This document shows, one piece after another, positions 44,511 through 53,373 of a DNA stretch of 64,000 nt (the stretch's first letter is position 1; the number at the start of each line of letters is the position of its first letter). A program made the translations under genes and the position numbers. Origin of the DNA: Streptomyces sp. TLI_146. GTDB taxonomy: Bacteria > Actinomycetota > Actinomycetes > Streptomycetales > Streptomycetaceae. The notes beneath the pieces are model-generated. The model was not told the DNA's origin. It worked only from the letters and a program-made list of their open reading frames with translations, and did no database searches. The stretch is taken from assembly GCF_002846415.1 (NCBI RefSeq), contig NZ_PJMX01000001.1, forward strand, positions 1,798,001-1,862,000, read 5' to 3'.

Positions 44511-44789
44511 ATGCCTACTCACAGGATGCAAGTGTCCGATTCGACTACACACCTCTCTATGAAAGCGGGCCGCACGCCCAGCCGCGCCGGGCGCAGCCGC
44601 CAATTCGAACCAGTCCTCATGGATACCAATGAACTCGCAGCCATGCTCCGCATGTCGCCAAGTTGGGTCTACCGAGAGGCTGCAAAGCTAGGCTTGAAAG
44701 GCTACAAGCTCGGCCAAGGAAGAAATGCAAAGGTCTTGTATAAGAGAGCCGAAGTATTTCAATGGCTTGAGCAGCAGAGAATCCATTAA
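44511..44789 (+). CDS. Excisionase-like helix-turn-helix protein
   Basis: 92 aa. The C-terminal half is a MerR/AlpA-type winged helix: MDTNELAAMLRMSPSWVYREAAKLGLKGYKLGQGRNAKVLYKRAEVFQWLE, in which the protein reads a helix-turn-helix and inserts a wing. The N-terminal 37 residues are basic and unstructured; shorter starts at internal ATGs are possible. Its place after the integrase and its atypical composition fit a recombination directionality factor. Confidence 0.8.
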   Translation: MPTHRMQVSDSTTHLSMKAGRTPSRAGRSRQFEPVLMDTNELAAMLRMSPSWVYREAAKLGLKGYKLGQGRNAKVLYKRAEVFQWLEQQRIH

Positions 44790-45449
44790 GTATTGCTCCA
44801 TACCGAACCACACGACGCCCGATGCGCGTTCGTGTAGGTGAAGAGGCCCCTCGGCGCCCACAAGACAGTGAGCTCCGCATAGTCAGCGACCCGTGTGGCA
44901 ACCAGCTCGCGGCTCCACGCTGCCTCGACTGCTGCTGCGCCGAAGGCCCCGACGTGTTGGTCGACCGTGGTCGTGATCCGGTTGAGGCGGGTTGCAGGTT
45001 CCGAGTGCGCACGTCGAAGTGGGCTGGCCACCGTCGCGGTTTGCGTCTTGAGGAACCGAACGCCGCGCGTCGCCCGTCTTGATCAGCTTCCGCGAATCAG
45101 CCGCATCGGCTATCTCCTGAGCCGGCAGGCCGTCGCGAAGCCCTACGTCGCGGGTCTCGGGATGATCACCAACGTGTCCTGATCCTCTTCCTGGTGATCG
45201 TCTGCTCCTCCATGAGACCGCAGGTTCACACGACGGCAGCGCCCTGGCGTGGCCCAGCTCGGGGAAGACCCTCCCCCAGGCGTCGCATCTGAAGCGACGA
45301 ACCCGGGCGCACAGGATTGCCACTCGCCGATTCAAAAGGTCGCGGCCGAGGAAAGGCACCCGGGTCCCACTAAGCGGCGCCCGGACCAGACGACGTGCAG
45401 CGGCAGGTCGACGGTCCCTGCGCGGGGCCGCTCAGATCCTCATGCGGAC
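44790..45449. other. Eroded DNA without an intact gene
   Basis: No complete gene is supported in these 660 bp. A minus-strand frame at 44786-45031 has coding-like codon use over its middle part (TTTVDQHVGAFGAAAVEAAW then SRELVATRVADYAELTV) and could be a fragment of a helical protein, but its ends overlap the excisionase-like gene and run into non-coding-like sequence. The rest shows mixed frames and looks decayed. Confidence 0.45.
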
Positions 45450-45809
45450 CTAGTCGATCATGCCGAGTGCCGTGTCCGGACGGCAGAAGCCGCACGGTTC
45501 GACGCCGCCTGCCAGAGCCTGGCGGGCAGTGTCGCGGTCGACAGCGCGCATGCGGCCAGCTTCGCGGAGCATCCAGCAGTCGCCGGTGTGGACTGCGGTC
45601 AGCAGGTGCGGTCCCCCGAGGGCGTGCTCGATCGTCCACTCCGGAGGTGGCGGCCGCCGCCGCTGACCCTCTGCACGTTCGGCCCCTTGACGTTTCAGGT
45701 CGGCGAGGGCCTGGTCGATGAGACCGACCCACAACGCATGCCAGGCCCGCAGCGCCTCCAGTCGGGGAAGGTCGGGCGGCAGCAGCCCCGGGGGCCGTGG
45801 CCGGTTCAT
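45450..45809 (-). CDS. DUF6233-family protein
   Basis: 119 aa from the ATG at 45809, which overlaps the stop of the gene before it (ATGA). It has a helical N-terminus (PRLEALRAWHALWVGLIDQALADLKRQ), then PPPPEWTIEHALGGPHLLTAVHTGDCWM and a C-terminal HTGDC...CGFCRPDTALG with paired cysteines. This layout matches the DUF6233 group, small accessory proteins of Streptomyces mobile regions. The Cys residues suggest a zinc-binding fold. Function unknown. Last gene of a minus-strand operon. Confidence 0.75.
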   Translation of the reverse strand: MNRPRPPGLLPPDLPRLEALRAWHALWVGLIDQALADLKRQGAERAEGQRRRPPPPEWTIEHALGGPHLLTAVHTGDCWMLREAGRMRAVDRDTARQALAGGVEPCGFCRPDTALGMID

Positions 45810-46090
45810 CGGGCGAAGTGCCGTCGGGTCATGGTGGCGGGGCTCCACCAATACCAGCCGGTGCGGGCGCCCTCGGGCAGGGGCGGCCACAGGGCCAGGT
45901 GGTAGGCGCGGCGGCCGTCGGGGGTGTCATAGTGGGCCATCGCTACGGTCCGGTACCGCTGACCGCCGATCCGCAGATCGATGGGAACGACCTCGTAGGG
46001 GGTGTAGGCCCGCAGGGCGGTAGGCGCTTTCGGAGGTGGGGCCGGCTCGGCGTCACGGGCGGCGGTGCTCCCGCGCGGGGGCGTGTTCAT
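45806..46090 (-). CDS. Small hypothetical protein in the overlapping operon
   Basis: 94 aa from the ATG at 46090, overlapped by the stop of the preceding gene. Charged/Pro-rich N-terminus, then a beta-rich core VVPIDLRIGGQRYRTVAMAH and WPPLPEGARTGWYWWSP. I do not recognise a family. ATGA overlaps on both sides show it is translated with its neighbours. Confidence 0.65.
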   Translation of the reverse strand: MNTPPRGSTAARDAEPAPPPKAPTALRAYTPYEVVPIDLRIGGQRYRTVAMAHYDTPDGRRAYHLALWPPLPEGARTGWYWWSPATMTRRHFAR

Positions 46091-46335
46091 CGCGCCCCGG
46101 CTCCCAGAGCGGGCAGCCCGGAGCCCGTGAATTCGGCCTGAACCGTCCAGGTCCGCCTCACCTGTCGGTGCCCTCCGCGGTTCTCGATGAGCTGGATCAC
46201 CGCGGCCGGGTTGGCGCCGTGCAGCCCGACCCGCTCGGTGTACCGGGCCTGAGCCGTGCCGGGGACGGACCACTTGCCTTCGACTGCCGGACCAGCAGTT
46301 CCGAACGCCAACCGGACGAGGTACGTGCTTTCCAT
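46087..46335 (-). CDS. Small hypothetical protein in the overlapping operon
   Basis: 82 aa; ATG with GGAGG 10 nt upstream. Reads as an all-beta protein with strands STYLVRLAFGTAGP, GKWSVPGTAQARYTERVGLHG, AAVIQLIENRGG and RRTWTVQAEF. Family not recognised. Its stop overlaps the next start by 4 bp. Confidence 0.65.
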   Translation of the reverse strand: MESTYLVRLAFGTAGPAVEGKWSVPGTAQARYTERVGLHGANPAAVIQLIENRGGHRQVRRTWTVQAEFTGSGLPALGAGAR

Positions 46336-46368
46336 GGCTGCTCTGCCTCCTTCGCCCCCCTTCCGCCA

Positions 46369-46581
46369 TCAGTGCCCGCAGTACGGGCATCGGCCGCTGC
46401 GCCGCCCCCGTGTCTCCACCTCCACACCTTGTTCACGCATCCGCCGCAGGTGGTAGGCGATGGAGGAAGAGGAGGACACTCCGACCACAGCGGCGAGCTC
46501 ACGCACCATGGGCGCCTCCCCGGAGGCGGCCACCCACTCCCCGGCGCTGCGGGTGATACGGGCCTTCTGTTCGGTGAGCAT
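46369..46581 (-). CDS. LexA-like winged-helix protein without a peptidase domain
   Basis: 70 aa from the ATG at 46581. Resembles the LexA N-terminal DNA-binding domain: LTEQKARITRSAGEWVAASG, APMVRELAAVVGVSSSSSIAYHLRRMREQGV. There is no S24 autoprotease part; instead it ends in CPYCGH, a possible half zinc knuckle. It probably regulates this operon or another element gene. The start overlaps the stop of the gene upstream (TGATG). Confidence 0.7.
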   Translation of the reverse strand: MLTEQKARITRSAGEWVAASGEAPMVRELAAVVGVSSSSSIAYHLRRMREQGVEVETRGRRSGRCPYCGH

Positions 46582-46865
46582 CACGGCCGCACCTGCATGC
46601 GGGTGCGGGCGAGCTCCTTGAGAGCGACGCGTGCCGCGGGGGTGCCGGCAGAACTCTGCCAGCACGGGTGCGCGGTGATCCGCCGCGACAGTTCCACCAG
46701 CCGACGGCGGTGCGCGGCGTCCCCCTTGGCTGTCGTGGCGAGCTGGTCGTAGACGGCGTACCAGGCTGTCTGGGCCGCCAGTGTGACCGAGCACGATAGT
46801 TGGCCCTTTTGGCCAAGTAGGTGCTCAGATCCAGCCCTACGAGTCAGCCGCCGTGGAGGCCCCAC
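46581..46865 (-). CDS. Small hypothetical helical protein, start uncertain
   Basis: The supported part reads LAAQTAWYAVYDQLATTAKG then DAAHRRRLVELSRRITAHPCW and ends ARVALKELARTRMQVRP, about 66 residues of helical, coding-like sequence. The only ordinary in-frame start is a GTG at 46865, which overlaps the upstream gene by 22 bp and places a TTGGCC palindrome inside the reading frame; a start near 46781 at a CTG is possible. Family not recognised. Confidence 0.5.
   Translation of the reverse strand: MGPPRRLTRRAGSEHLLGQKGQLSCSVTLAAQTAWYAVYDQLATTAKGDAAHRRRLVELSRRITAHPCWQSSAGTPAARVALKELARTRMQVRP
46800..46816. promoter_or_regulatory. Inverted repeat TTGGCC-CTTTT-GGCCAA
   Basis: A perfect 6-bp inverted repeat with a 5-bp spacer lies at the junction of two operon genes, where an internal promoter or operator could act on the LexA-like and downstream genes. 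Confidence 0.45.
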
Positions 46866-47509
46866 TCGTCGAGGCCGCCGTAGATGTGGGCTTCGAGGCA
46901 TTGCGGGGCGTCAAGGCCAACGGCCTCACCCCGGTACACGGCGATGAGGGAGTCCTCGCCCCGCCACCAGTTGTCGGTCACTCCCCGCACTTCGGGTACA
47001 GGCTCGAAGCCGCCGAGGTTTAGGGCCTCGACCGCCTTGCCCTTGATCCTTGTGACGGTTCTGGCCCAGCGGCGGGCGTGGTCGGCGAGCGCCAGGGATT
47101 CCACCCAGCCGTCCGTGTCGGCGTGTAGGGGTGTCCACTGATAGGCGTCGATGCCGAACGCCCCGTCGGGGCCGATCTTGAATCCGTAGGCCATGGAGAC
47201 CCGACACTGGCCCGCCTCGAAGGACCAGCCCTGCCCGGCCATCCGCTCGGGGCAGCCGGCGTCCAGGGTGCGGGGGCCGCCCTCGTAGGACGGGGCCGGC
47301 GGCAGGGCGAGGCCGCCCCAGCGGTCCTGGAAGGCGGTGGCCCGGTCGGCTTCCGCAGCGGGGATCCCGTGCCTGATCATCGCGTCGCGGTGTCGCCGGA
47401 TGTCCTGCCGCGGGACGCGGATGCCCGCCACCTCGACGAACCGTCGGGCCCTGGAGCTCAGGCCGGTGGGCCCGACCGGGATGGGCGATACCGGGCTGCC
47501 GGCCGTCAC
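46844..47509 (-). CDS. Hypothetical protein of the mobile-region operon
   Basis: 221 aa from a GTG that overlaps the DUF2199 stop (GTGA). The N-terminal part is helical (SRARRFVEVAGIRVPRQDIR); the C-terminal part is rich in Trp and Gly (FGIDAYQWTPLHADTDGWVE, VTDNWWRGEDSLIAVYRGE). No catalytic motif or family recognised. Confidence 0.65.
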   Translation of the reverse strand: MTAGSPVSPIPVGPTGLSSRARRFVEVAGIRVPRQDIRRHRDAMIRHGIPAAEADRATAFQDRWGGLALPPAPSYEGGPRTLDAGCPERMAGQGWSFEAGQCRVSMAYGFKIGPDGAFGIDAYQWTPLHADTDGWVESLALADHARRWARTVTRIKGKAVEALNLGGFEPVPEVRGVTDNWWRGEDSLIAVYRGEAVGLDAPQCLEAHIYGGLDEWGLHGG

Positions 47510-48030
47510 CGCTGCGCGTCGTCGCCTGCGTGGAGCACGGCCGCCGCGATCTCCCGCACGCGGTCCAGGGTGATTCCTGTGCGCTGCTCGACGGCGAGAG
47601 GGTGGTCGGTAGGCTCAAGCTCGACGAAGGGGCGCTCACCGACCGGGCGGGTGTGGACGTAGGTCTTCAGGTTGAGGGTCGTGGCCGGGTAGACCGGCAG
47701 GTCGGTGGTGAGCCAGCCGAAGTACGGCTCCTCAGACTCTCGACTGGGGCTTTCCCACAGGTCCGCGGCCCGGGAGAAATTCTCTCGGCTCAGCGAGACC
47801 CACACGCCCCAGGAAAACACCTCGTCGCTGTCGATGACCGGTATCTCGATCAGGCCCTTGACGAAGTAGTGCTGCGCGCGGATCACGCACTGGTCCGACG
47901 AGAGCAGGCAGTCGTCGGCGTCGGCAAAGGCCGACTCCCACACAGCCGGGGCCTCGGCCGTGTAGTTCATCGGCAGCTCAGGGTGGTGGGTCCCGCAGCA
48001 CGCGCATGTGAACCCGAGATCACTGGTCAT
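47506..48030 (-). CDS. DUF2199-domain protein
   Basis: 174 aa; ATG start. It begins with a small zinc-ribbon-like pair, FTCACCGTHHPELP (CxxC), then a domain with SDQCVIRAQHYFVKGLIEIPV and DEVFSWGVWVSLSRENF, the signature of DUF2199. The function of the family is unknown. First gene of the minus-strand operon running down to the DUF6233 gene; the upstream 148 bp would hold the promoter. Confidence 0.85.
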   Translation of the reverse strand: MTSDLGFTCACCGTHHPELPMNYTAEAPAVWESAFADADDCLLSSDQCVIRAQHYFVKGLIEIPVIDSDEVFSWGVWVSLSRENFSRAADLWESPSRESEEPYFGWLTTDLPVYPATTLNLKTYVHTRPVGERPFVELEPTDHPLAVEQRTGITLDRVREIAAAVLHAGDDAQR

Positions 48031-48177
48031 AGGGCCGGAGCCTAGTGACCGGTTTCGCCCCAGCCTCAGGCGGGCCCCACGCAGGCCCTTCCAGGGCCAA
48101 CCGTCCCTGCTCAGTCACAACAGGGGGCATCTGCATCGAGCTGACAGTTCGACCCGCAGAGCAGTGCCATCAGGCGC

Positions 48178-48639
48178 TCAGCCGCGTGTCAGTGGAACCA
48201 GACGACAAGGCGTACGTTCTCGGCTCCGTGGACTTCGCTGAGGATGCGCATGACGCTCCAGACGCGCCCAGTCGGTGTCGTCCCCTGCGGCTGAGGCGCG
48301 CGTTCGTGTGCCTGAGGAGTTGGTCTCCTGCCAGTCCGTGGTGTCCAGCTCGGCCCAGGTCAGCCAGGTAGTCCCGTGCACATCGTGGGGGCCGCCGTAG
48401 CCTGCGAACTCACCTCGCAGCCCATCCGAGGCGTCGACCGGGAAGCCACGATCTTCCGCCAGGGGACGGAAGCCGTAGGAGTTGCGGATCCCGAAGAGGC
48501 AGGCCAGGCCGTCGTAGGCATTGCCCCTGTTGAGGAGGAAGAGATCGATGGCGGCCTCCCACACGGAGTCTTCGTCGTCGGGGCCCCATAGACGGGCCCC
48601 GGGCCGGCATTCGATCATTCCGCTGACATCGGTCGACAT
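48178..48639 (-). pseudogene. Hypothetical gene with an internal deletion and frameshift
   Basis: From the ATG at 48639 the frame gives a well-formed N-terminal domain (MSTDVSGMIECRPGARLWGP, DSVWEAAIDLFLLNRGNAYDGLACLFGIRN, TWLTWAELDTTDW). After that it turns into low-quality Arg/Ser sequence to 48178. A different frame at 48189-48257 reads SEVHGAENVRLVVWFH-stop, which looks like the natural C-terminus. The middle of the gene therefore seems to have been deleted with loss of frame. Family function unknown. Confidence 0.6.
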
Positions 48640-48709
48640 GGAGCGATCCTGCCTGTGCCGGTCAAGGGAAAGCATCTCCATTTCCCGCGCTCGCAGGTGG
48701 CATGGGGCT

Positions 48710-49975
48710 TCACCCATGTTCGGGAGCAGCCATGATGATCTCTGCCACGTGTTGCAGGGCGGCCTGGTATGCCTCGGCGTTGCCCGGCAGCTTCTGCCAG
48801 CTGCGCACTCGCAGAGTGGTGGACTGCAGGGTCCCGGGCGGGATGCCGAGGTAGCGGCCCGCGCTCGTACGTGATCCGCCGCGGGCCATCTGGACCAGAC
48901 GAATCGCGGCGTCGCGCCGCAGAAGCCTCGCAGGTCCGTCCAGCCCGTCCAACGGGGCTGCCCAGGCGTTGGGGAGGGGATCTGAAATGGTGCGCGGGTC
49001 GAGGCAGCCTCTGTGGGAGGGGGGTTGGGGGAAGAGGGGCTGCGGTCCGCAGGCTTCCTGCTGGAGGCGGGTTGCTTCCGCGATCACAGCGTTCATTGCG
49101 GGTGAGCAGTGCGGGGTGAGGCTTCTCAGGCGCCCGGACCTGCCTGGCGGGAGTCGGGACAGTAGACGAGTGAGTGCGGCGGAACCGTCCGGGTCGTCGA
49201 GGACTTGGACGACGAGGCTCATCAGGGCGGCGCATTGCCGTGAATCAGCAGGCGGATGGTCGATGGATCGGGCCAGCCACCCATCGCTCTGCGGTCTGAG
49301 GCGTTCGACGGGGCTTCTACGCAGGGCTTGGGCGTGGGCAGCGATCGAGCCCAGGTACTCGAAGGCGGGGAAGACGTCGGCGGCGGCAGGCCAGGTGGAG
49401 CAGATCGCCAGGACGGTAGTGCGGACGTCGTTGAAGAACTGTTCGGGGGAGGCCGGCTGCCCGAGGCTCTTGATGTCGCCTTCCGGGCCGGTAGCGGCGG
49501 CTGTGGCCAGCCGCTGCTGGGCTTGTGCTGCGGCTGTGGTGGGCGGGGTGAAGGCAGCAGGTGTGCAGTCGAGGCGGGCGCCGCAAGCGGCGTCCCATCC
49601 GCCTGCCGGGCGGTGACGGCATTGCGCCGGATGCAGGCGGAGGCGGAGTCCCGGGGCCAGTTGGGACGGACGCCACCTTCCGTCAGCCTGGTAGCCGTTG
49701 GAGAAGGCGGGTGCCCCACAAACTGGACATCGCCAGGAGAGGTGACGGTTGTGGCGCGGGCAGATGAAGATGTGAGGGAGCCGCCAGGAGCCCTGCCAGA
49801 CCGGGCCGCCCGGAAGATCGGCGGTGTCGGTGAGGCAGTCGGGGCAGTAGCGGCTGAAGGTGGTGAACACCCATCCGCTGTTGGCCATGTCCATAGGGCT
49901 TTGGCGCTGCCCGAGGTAGATGGCGCCGAGCGGGGAGTAGCCGGGGGCCTGGCTGGTCAGGGTGAGGCCGTGAAC
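48710..49975 (-). pseudogene. TniQ-family transposition protein, zinc-finger and C-terminal part, fused to an unrelated 5' gene
   Basis: This part reads as TniQ: an N-terminal segment ending FSRYCPDCL, then WQGSWRLPHIFICPRHNRHLSWRCPVCG, the Cys/His zinc-finger block of the family, and an Ala/Pro-rich helical C-terminus with a terminal HTH-like segment (SAGRYLGIPPGTLQSTTLRVRSW). TniQ proteins choose target sites in Tn7/Tn5053-type transposition. There is no own start: at about 49975 the frame joins directly to a TPR regulator. No TniA or TniB transposase gene is in the window, so this is likely a transposon remnant. Confidence 0.7.
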
Positions 49976-50979
49976 CTCGTCAAGCTCATGTTGGCGGATG
50001 TAGGCGAGCGTAAGGTTGCCCAGCACGATGGCGCGCGACTTCTTTCGATCTTGCAGCTCAGCGGCTGTGGCCTCCAGGATCAGCTGAGCACGACGGTGCT
50101 GTCCTAGGGACAGGTAACAGGAGCCGGAGAGGCGTCCGATCTGGGTGGACGAGACGAGTCCTACGGCGGCGTCTGTGGCGTCCGACCTTTCGAGTGCTTG
50201 CTCGGCCTGCGTGAGAGTGCGTTCGAAGGCACGCTCTTCTCCGAGCATCGCGTGTGCCTCACCCGCGTGAAGGAGGGCCAAGCCAGTTACGCCCGGGCTG
50301 GTCAATCGGGCTGTCTCGGCTGCTTGCAACGCCAGGCCAAGTCCAGTTCTCGGATCCTGCTGCGCCCCGTACAGGGCGACGTAACTGGTGCGGAGCAGGG
50401 CTCGGGCCTCCAGAGTGTGATCGCGGAGCCGGCGTGCGATCTGGCCACTCTGGTCGTAGTAGTTCCTGGCCGTATCCTGGTCTCGCCGCTGCGACGCATC
50501 CCATGCCAACTGGCCCATCAGCACTGATGCGTCGGCCTGGATTGACATCAATTCACGCTGCACACGGCCGCCGCGCGCTTCCCGCGCGAGGAAGGTGAGG
50601 TGGCTGAGCTGCTCCCCACCCCTCGCGAGAAGGCTCGCCGAGGGCACCTGGTCATATCGCTCGGCCAGTTCATCAAACTCCCGTCGCAGCTCCCCAACGG
50701 TGCCCATATCGACCTTGGCTGGGTGGCGTAGGGCATGCTCGCGGCGTTGCTGATCAAAATCAGACTCGTCGATCGGCTCCGTGAGCAGACTTTCGAGCTC
50801 CAGAGCGTTCACGCGCAACTGGGCGGCTAGCCGGGGGCGCTGCCAGGGCTGGGGGATCCAGTACCCGCTTCCCAACGCACCACCGTGCTCCGGTCCACAC
50901 CGAGGCGATCGGCAAGAGCCTCTTGAGTCATACCGACCGTCTTACGGCGCTCAGCGAGGCGATACCTCCTTTGCCCCAT
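49976..50979 (-). pseudogene. XRE/TPR transcriptional regulator, frameshifted and truncated
   Basis: The ATG at 50979 opens an XRE helix-turn-helix (YRLAERRKTVGMTQEALADRLGVDRSTVVRWEAG). That frame ends after 38 codons. The continuation (PQPWQRPRLAAQLRVNALELESLL and a long series of TPR-like helices, e.g. ALLRTSYVALYGAQQDPRTGLGLALQAAETAR) lies in another frame; the join is at a run of five G (50851-50855), where one extra base would restore the reading. After ELDE near 49976 the TPR series stops and TniQ sequence follows. Confidence 0.7.
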
Positions 50980-51386
50980 GACGTTGCTCCCAGTCCATCG
51001 AGCCCGGTTCACAGATACAGCCAGGTCATGACCCTACTTGCATCAGCAATGCCTCATTAGAGCATCAATCCCGCTCTGGATAGCTCGAGTTGGCGGCAGT
51101 TGAGTAAGACCCACTTCGCAGTTCCAAGCGAGGTCACCACCGTCATGACAAGTGGCCGTGAATCGCCCCCAGGGCAGAAGGGAAGTGGGCAATGAAGGTC
51201 CACCTCCCCTTCGCGCAGACGACGGCTCTCCCAGTTCAACCCTCGCAGGGGGTGGGCGACGTCGTGGCTCTGGCCTTGGTCATCGAGCAGTTGCGGGCCG
51301 TCTCGACACGGACCGGCCCCCAACACCACGAGCAGCTCGGAGACCGCCTCGTGAATACGGCCATGTGGCAGAGGCTGACCTTGCGC
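50980..51386. other. Intergenic region, no gene seen
   Basis: About 407 bp upstream of the broken regulator and beyond the stop of the TrmO-like gene. Open frames here lack coding-like codon bias or recognisable motifs, and I see no strong hairpin. Confidence 0.5.
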
Positions 51387-51872
51387 TCAGCGCTCCCGGG
51401 CGTCTCTCCAGTAGTCCTTCAGCATCTCGCTGGGCCACGAGGGCTGCGTCACAGGGCCTCGCGGCAGCATCTCCTGGAAGCAGGCTACGAAGTCGATGAC
51501 CGGTGTCCCGTCGTCGGCATCGAGGTCGACGACATGGAGGTCGCGGCTGTCGACGCGCAGCAGCCTGGGGAAACTCGTTGCGAGGCGTGCCGGGCGCCGG
51601 TGGTTGTGGTGGACGAAGGTCCCGGTAGCGGGCCAGTCGGGGTTATCGCGAGGGCTGCGGGCGTGCAACGCGACGTCGGCCGGGTTGCCCGCGCTGAAGT
51701 ACCACGTGACTTGCAGGTGGGAGAACTCCTCGATCCCTTGCAGTGTCTCCAGCGGGTACTCGGGGCGGAGACGGATGATCGATTCCACGCCGCCTTTGAA
51801 GTCGTCCAAGCGGCCAACGTGGCCGCCGACGACCTCGGCGACGACAGGAAACTCGATGCGCTCCACGGACAC
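51387..51872 (-). CDS. TrmO/TsaA-like tRNA methyltransferase-family protein
   Basis: 161 aa from a GTG with GAGGGGG upstream. Matches the beta-barrel TrmO family: SIIRLRPEYPLETLQGIEEFSHLQVTWYF, NHRRPARLATSFPRLLRVDSRDLHVVDLDADDGTPVIDF. Canonical TrmO adds the N6-methyl group to t6A37 of tRNA-Thr using SAM. In place of the usual HPR block this copy has HHNHRRP. It follows the large regulator at 53345 on the same strand by 75 bp and may be co-transcribed. Confidence 0.75.
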   Translation of the reverse strand: MSVERIEFPVVAEVVGGHVGRLDDFKGGVESIIRLRPEYPLETLQGIEEFSHLQVTWYFSAGNPADVALHARSPRDNPDWPATGTFVHHNHRRPARLATSFPRLLRVDSRDLHVVDLDADDGTPVIDFVACFQEMLPRGPVTQPSWPSEMLKDYWRDARER

Positions 51873-51947
51873 GGACGCCCCCTCGTTCTCAGTCAGTGGC
51901 GGGCCGCCAGCCAGTCTGAGTGCTGCGCCCGCGCGATCATGGCCCGG

Positions 51948-53345
51948 TCAGGCTACGCCTGCCAGGACCGTCCTGGCCCTCTCATCGATCTCCGCCGCGG
52001 CCGGGATGCCGCGGTTGCGGTACGGGGACAGCACCCGGCGCATGTTGATCACGGTCTCGCGTGCCCGCCCGGAGTGGATTCCGTCCATCGCATCCAGGGC
52101 TCGCGACCAAGTCGCGCATGCGGCCTCGACGTTGCCCTGCTGGGCTTGCACGGCGCCCATGTACCCCAGCGTCACGGAATGGGTCCGGCTGAACGTGTCG
52201 GCCTTCCTGGTGAGCACGCTGCGGCGGAACTCCCGGAGCGCGCCGTCAAGGTCGCCGAGGGTCCACAGCGTGCGGGCTGTCTCGTGCGCCAGCGACGCTT
52301 CCGCGAAGAACCAGACGCGGGACGGCTCATCGTCGCCCGGTACCGCCGATGCGAGATCTGCTTCGGCTCGGATCAGCGTGGCAAGGGCCTCGCGCCGGTG
52401 GCCGGCCGCCGCGAGACTGCGGGCCTGCACCACGCCGAGCAAGGCGCGTTCGCGGGGCGTGGCCAGCGCGTACCTCTTGCGCGCGACGGACTCCGTCGCC
52501 AGGTCCACGGCCTTCCTCGGGTGGCCAAGGTCTGTGGCCTGGTGAGCCATCGCGCGCAGGATGTGGCCGCCCAGCGGGGCATCACCGGCTTCTGCCGCCA
52601 GCTTCGTCGCGAGGGTGAAGTAGCGCCTGGCTGCCTCGTGCCGGGAGGCGTCGAAGCTCATCCACCCCGCTACGTACACCGCTTCCGCCGCGGCGGAGAA
52701 CAGGCTGCGCCGAACCTCATCGGTCGCGAACACACCGCCGATGTACGCCGCGATGTCGTCACTGATGTACTGGTAGAGGGCGGTGCGACCATCCATCCCG
52801 CCGTGCAGTTGATCCCGCCTGGAGAAGAACTCCGTCGTTGCGCGCAGAGCGCTGACCTCCGCGGTGCCCACGCGACGGCCGGTCGTCGAAGGCCGGCGGC
52901 GGGCTCGCTCGGGGGCCTCGTCCCACCACTGCCGTCCGGGAAGCACCAGCCCGCCCACCGAGTAGGCGGCACCGGACAGCAAGCGGCGACGTTCCAGGTC
53001 CACGTTGGTTCTCCCCAGGTCCACCAGCTCGGTCAGCGTGTCGACGTGCCATTCGATCGCCGTGACCGCCACCGAGCCCGGCGTGGAGAGACCGATCTCT
53101 GCAAGCGTGATGGGGCGTTGGAGCCGTCGGGACAACGTCTCGCACAAGATAAGGGGCGCCCTGCCTTTCGGGCGCGTGCCGCTGACCCACATGGCCACCT
53201 GCGACCGACTGGTCCCGAGCAGTTCCTCGGCCCTGACCTCGGCTGCGACGCGTACGAACGCTGCGGCCACCTTGGTCTGCGACCAGCCGGTTTCGGCGAT
53301 CACCGCAGCCAGTTCCTCGTTTCGCTTCCGCGCGGCACTGCGCAT
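51948..53345 (-). CDS. Large helix-turn-helix regulator with TPR-like C-terminus
   Basis: 465 aa; ATG at 53345. The N-terminal ~75 residues form an XRE-like DNA-binding domain (WSQTKVAAAFVRVAAE, SRSQVAMWVSGTRPKGRAPLILCETLSRRL). The rest is helical repeats (FSAAAEAVYVAGWMSFDASR, AEAGDAPLGGHILRAMAHQA, ARSLAAAGHRREALATLIRAEADLA). Such regulators are common in Streptomyces near secondary-metabolism and mobile genes. Divergent from the unknown protein at 53487 across a region with a strong inverted repeat, which it may bind. Confidence 0.82.
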   Translation of the reverse strand: MRSAARKRNEELAAVIAETGWSQTKVAAAFVRVAAEVRAEELLGTSRSQVAMWVSGTRPKGRAPLILCETLSRRLQRPITLAEIGLSTPGSVAVTAIEWHVDTLTELVDLGRTNVDLERRRLLSGAAYSVGGLVLPGRQWWDEAPERARRRPSTTGRRVGTAEVSALRATTEFFSRRDQLHGGMDGRTALYQYISDDIAAYIGGVFATDEVRRSLFSAAAEAVYVAGWMSFDASRHEAARRYFTLATKLAAEAGDAPLGGHILRAMAHQATDLGHPRKAVDLATESVARKRYALATPRERALLGVVQARSLAAAGHRREALATLIRAEADLASAVPGDDEPSRVWFFAEASLAHETARTLWTLGDLDGALREFRRSVLTRKADTFSRTHSVTLGYMGAVQAQQGNVEAACATWSRALDAMDGIHSGRARETVINMRRVLSPYRNRGIPAAAEIDERARTVLAGVA

Positions 53346-53373
53346 CAGACGCCCCTGTTCACAAGGGTACAAA

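Noticed and set aside
45249..45905. Plus-strand frame opposite the DUF6233 gene
   Set aside because: No motif, and the opposite strand has a recognised family with overlapping-start operon structure.
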